DNA of 64,000 bases from Ascaphus truei (taxonomy: Eukaryota; Chordata; Amphibia; Anura; Ascaphidae): assembly GCA_036426205.1 (NCBI GenBank), contig CM071568.1:39358066-39422065 (forward strand). The letters are read 5' to 3'. Under the pieces are notes generated by a model. It worked only from the letters and a program-made list of their open reading frames with translations. It was not told the origin of the DNA and did not search any database. Shown one piece after another: positions 63,846 to 64,000 of the stretch (the first letter of the stretch is position 1; every line of letters starts with the position of its first letter). The translations under genes were made by a program, and so were the position numbers.

Positions 63846-64000
63846 CTAAGGCCGGTCCATGTGCTCAAGCCCGTGCGGAGGACGCGCGAGGCTGAGGGAT
63901 AAGCGGGTGCATTCCCTGGCATTGGTTAGCGCGCGTCGGGGGGTGTCGGGGCGGCGGGGCATGTGACGTCATGGAGCTGGTTCGCCCCTGCGCTCCATGA
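63846..64000. mobile_element. GC-rich MITE-like repeat (cut by window edge)
   Basis: It opens TAAGGCCGGTCCATGTGC and reaches TGTGACGTCATGGAGCTGG then TTCGCCC, the inverted form of the CCAATGAGGGCGAACC..TGACGTCA family block at 32290 and 53789. It continues outside the window. Confidence 0.45.

Overview
This looks like nuclear DNA of a large, repeat-rich vertebrate genome, most likely an amphibian (a frog is my best guess). The support is the mix of elements: L2/CR1-type LINEs, Ty3/gypsy LTR elements, Penelope-like elements (PLEs) with GIY-YIG endonucleases, a tRNA-derived SINE with an amphibian-style tail, many hAT and Tc1/mariner-type MITEs, and (CA)n/(TA)n microsatellites. The species assignment is inference. 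I recognise no host protein-coding exon, rRNA or cellular tRNA. Every long ORF that I can interpret is a decayed transposable-element gene or a low-complexity reading frame.

Layout. 1-9 kb: three non-autonomous hAT elements (two with exact 8-bp target duplications), an L2 remnant, an LTR element that carries an unrecognised ORF but no visible pol (4.5-6.6 kb), a 90-bp-arm inverted repeat, and a reverse-strand LTR. 9-17 kb: mostly sequence without recognisable features, holding a solo LTR of about 1.7 kb (11361-13098). 17-25 kb: two LTRs back to back across an AT tract, a fold-back repeat with a hammerhead-ribozyme-like motif in its loop, an LTR split by a later L2 insertion, and an unrecognised broken ORF. 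25-33 kb: nested inverted repeats, GC-rich TIR elements, CR1 and L2 tails, a mariner-type MITE, an LTR and a SINE. 33-38 kb: two divergent, partly complementary pieces of a gypsy pol gene in opposite orientations, then a polypurine tract and LTR. 38-49 kb: PLE-type sequence, a 1.2-kb hAT element, a Gln/Ala/Pro-repeat ORF, a LINE reverse transcriptase, a second mariner-type MITE, another LTR and a short retro-insertion. 52-62 kb: PLE-derived territory on the minus strand, interrupted by a Ty3/gypsy element whose integrase lies upstream of reverse transcriptase (Gmr1-like order).

The strongest observations are: (1) the integrase-RT-RNase H order at 58.3-60.2 kb, ending in a polypurine tract and LTR and sitting inside a PLE endonuclease gene; (2) hammerhead-like motifs that recur about 0.9-1.2 kb downstream of PLE endonuclease ends, plus a separate one in the loop of a fold-back repeat at 19.7 kb; (3) an LTR family that repeatedly lies next to TATA, with four-base duplications; (4) several nested insertions with exact target-site duplications, which give a relative chronology; and (5) an LTR element with an unidentified ORF and no visible pol. 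I found no convincing new cellular system. The interest lies in the biology and layering of the retroelements.
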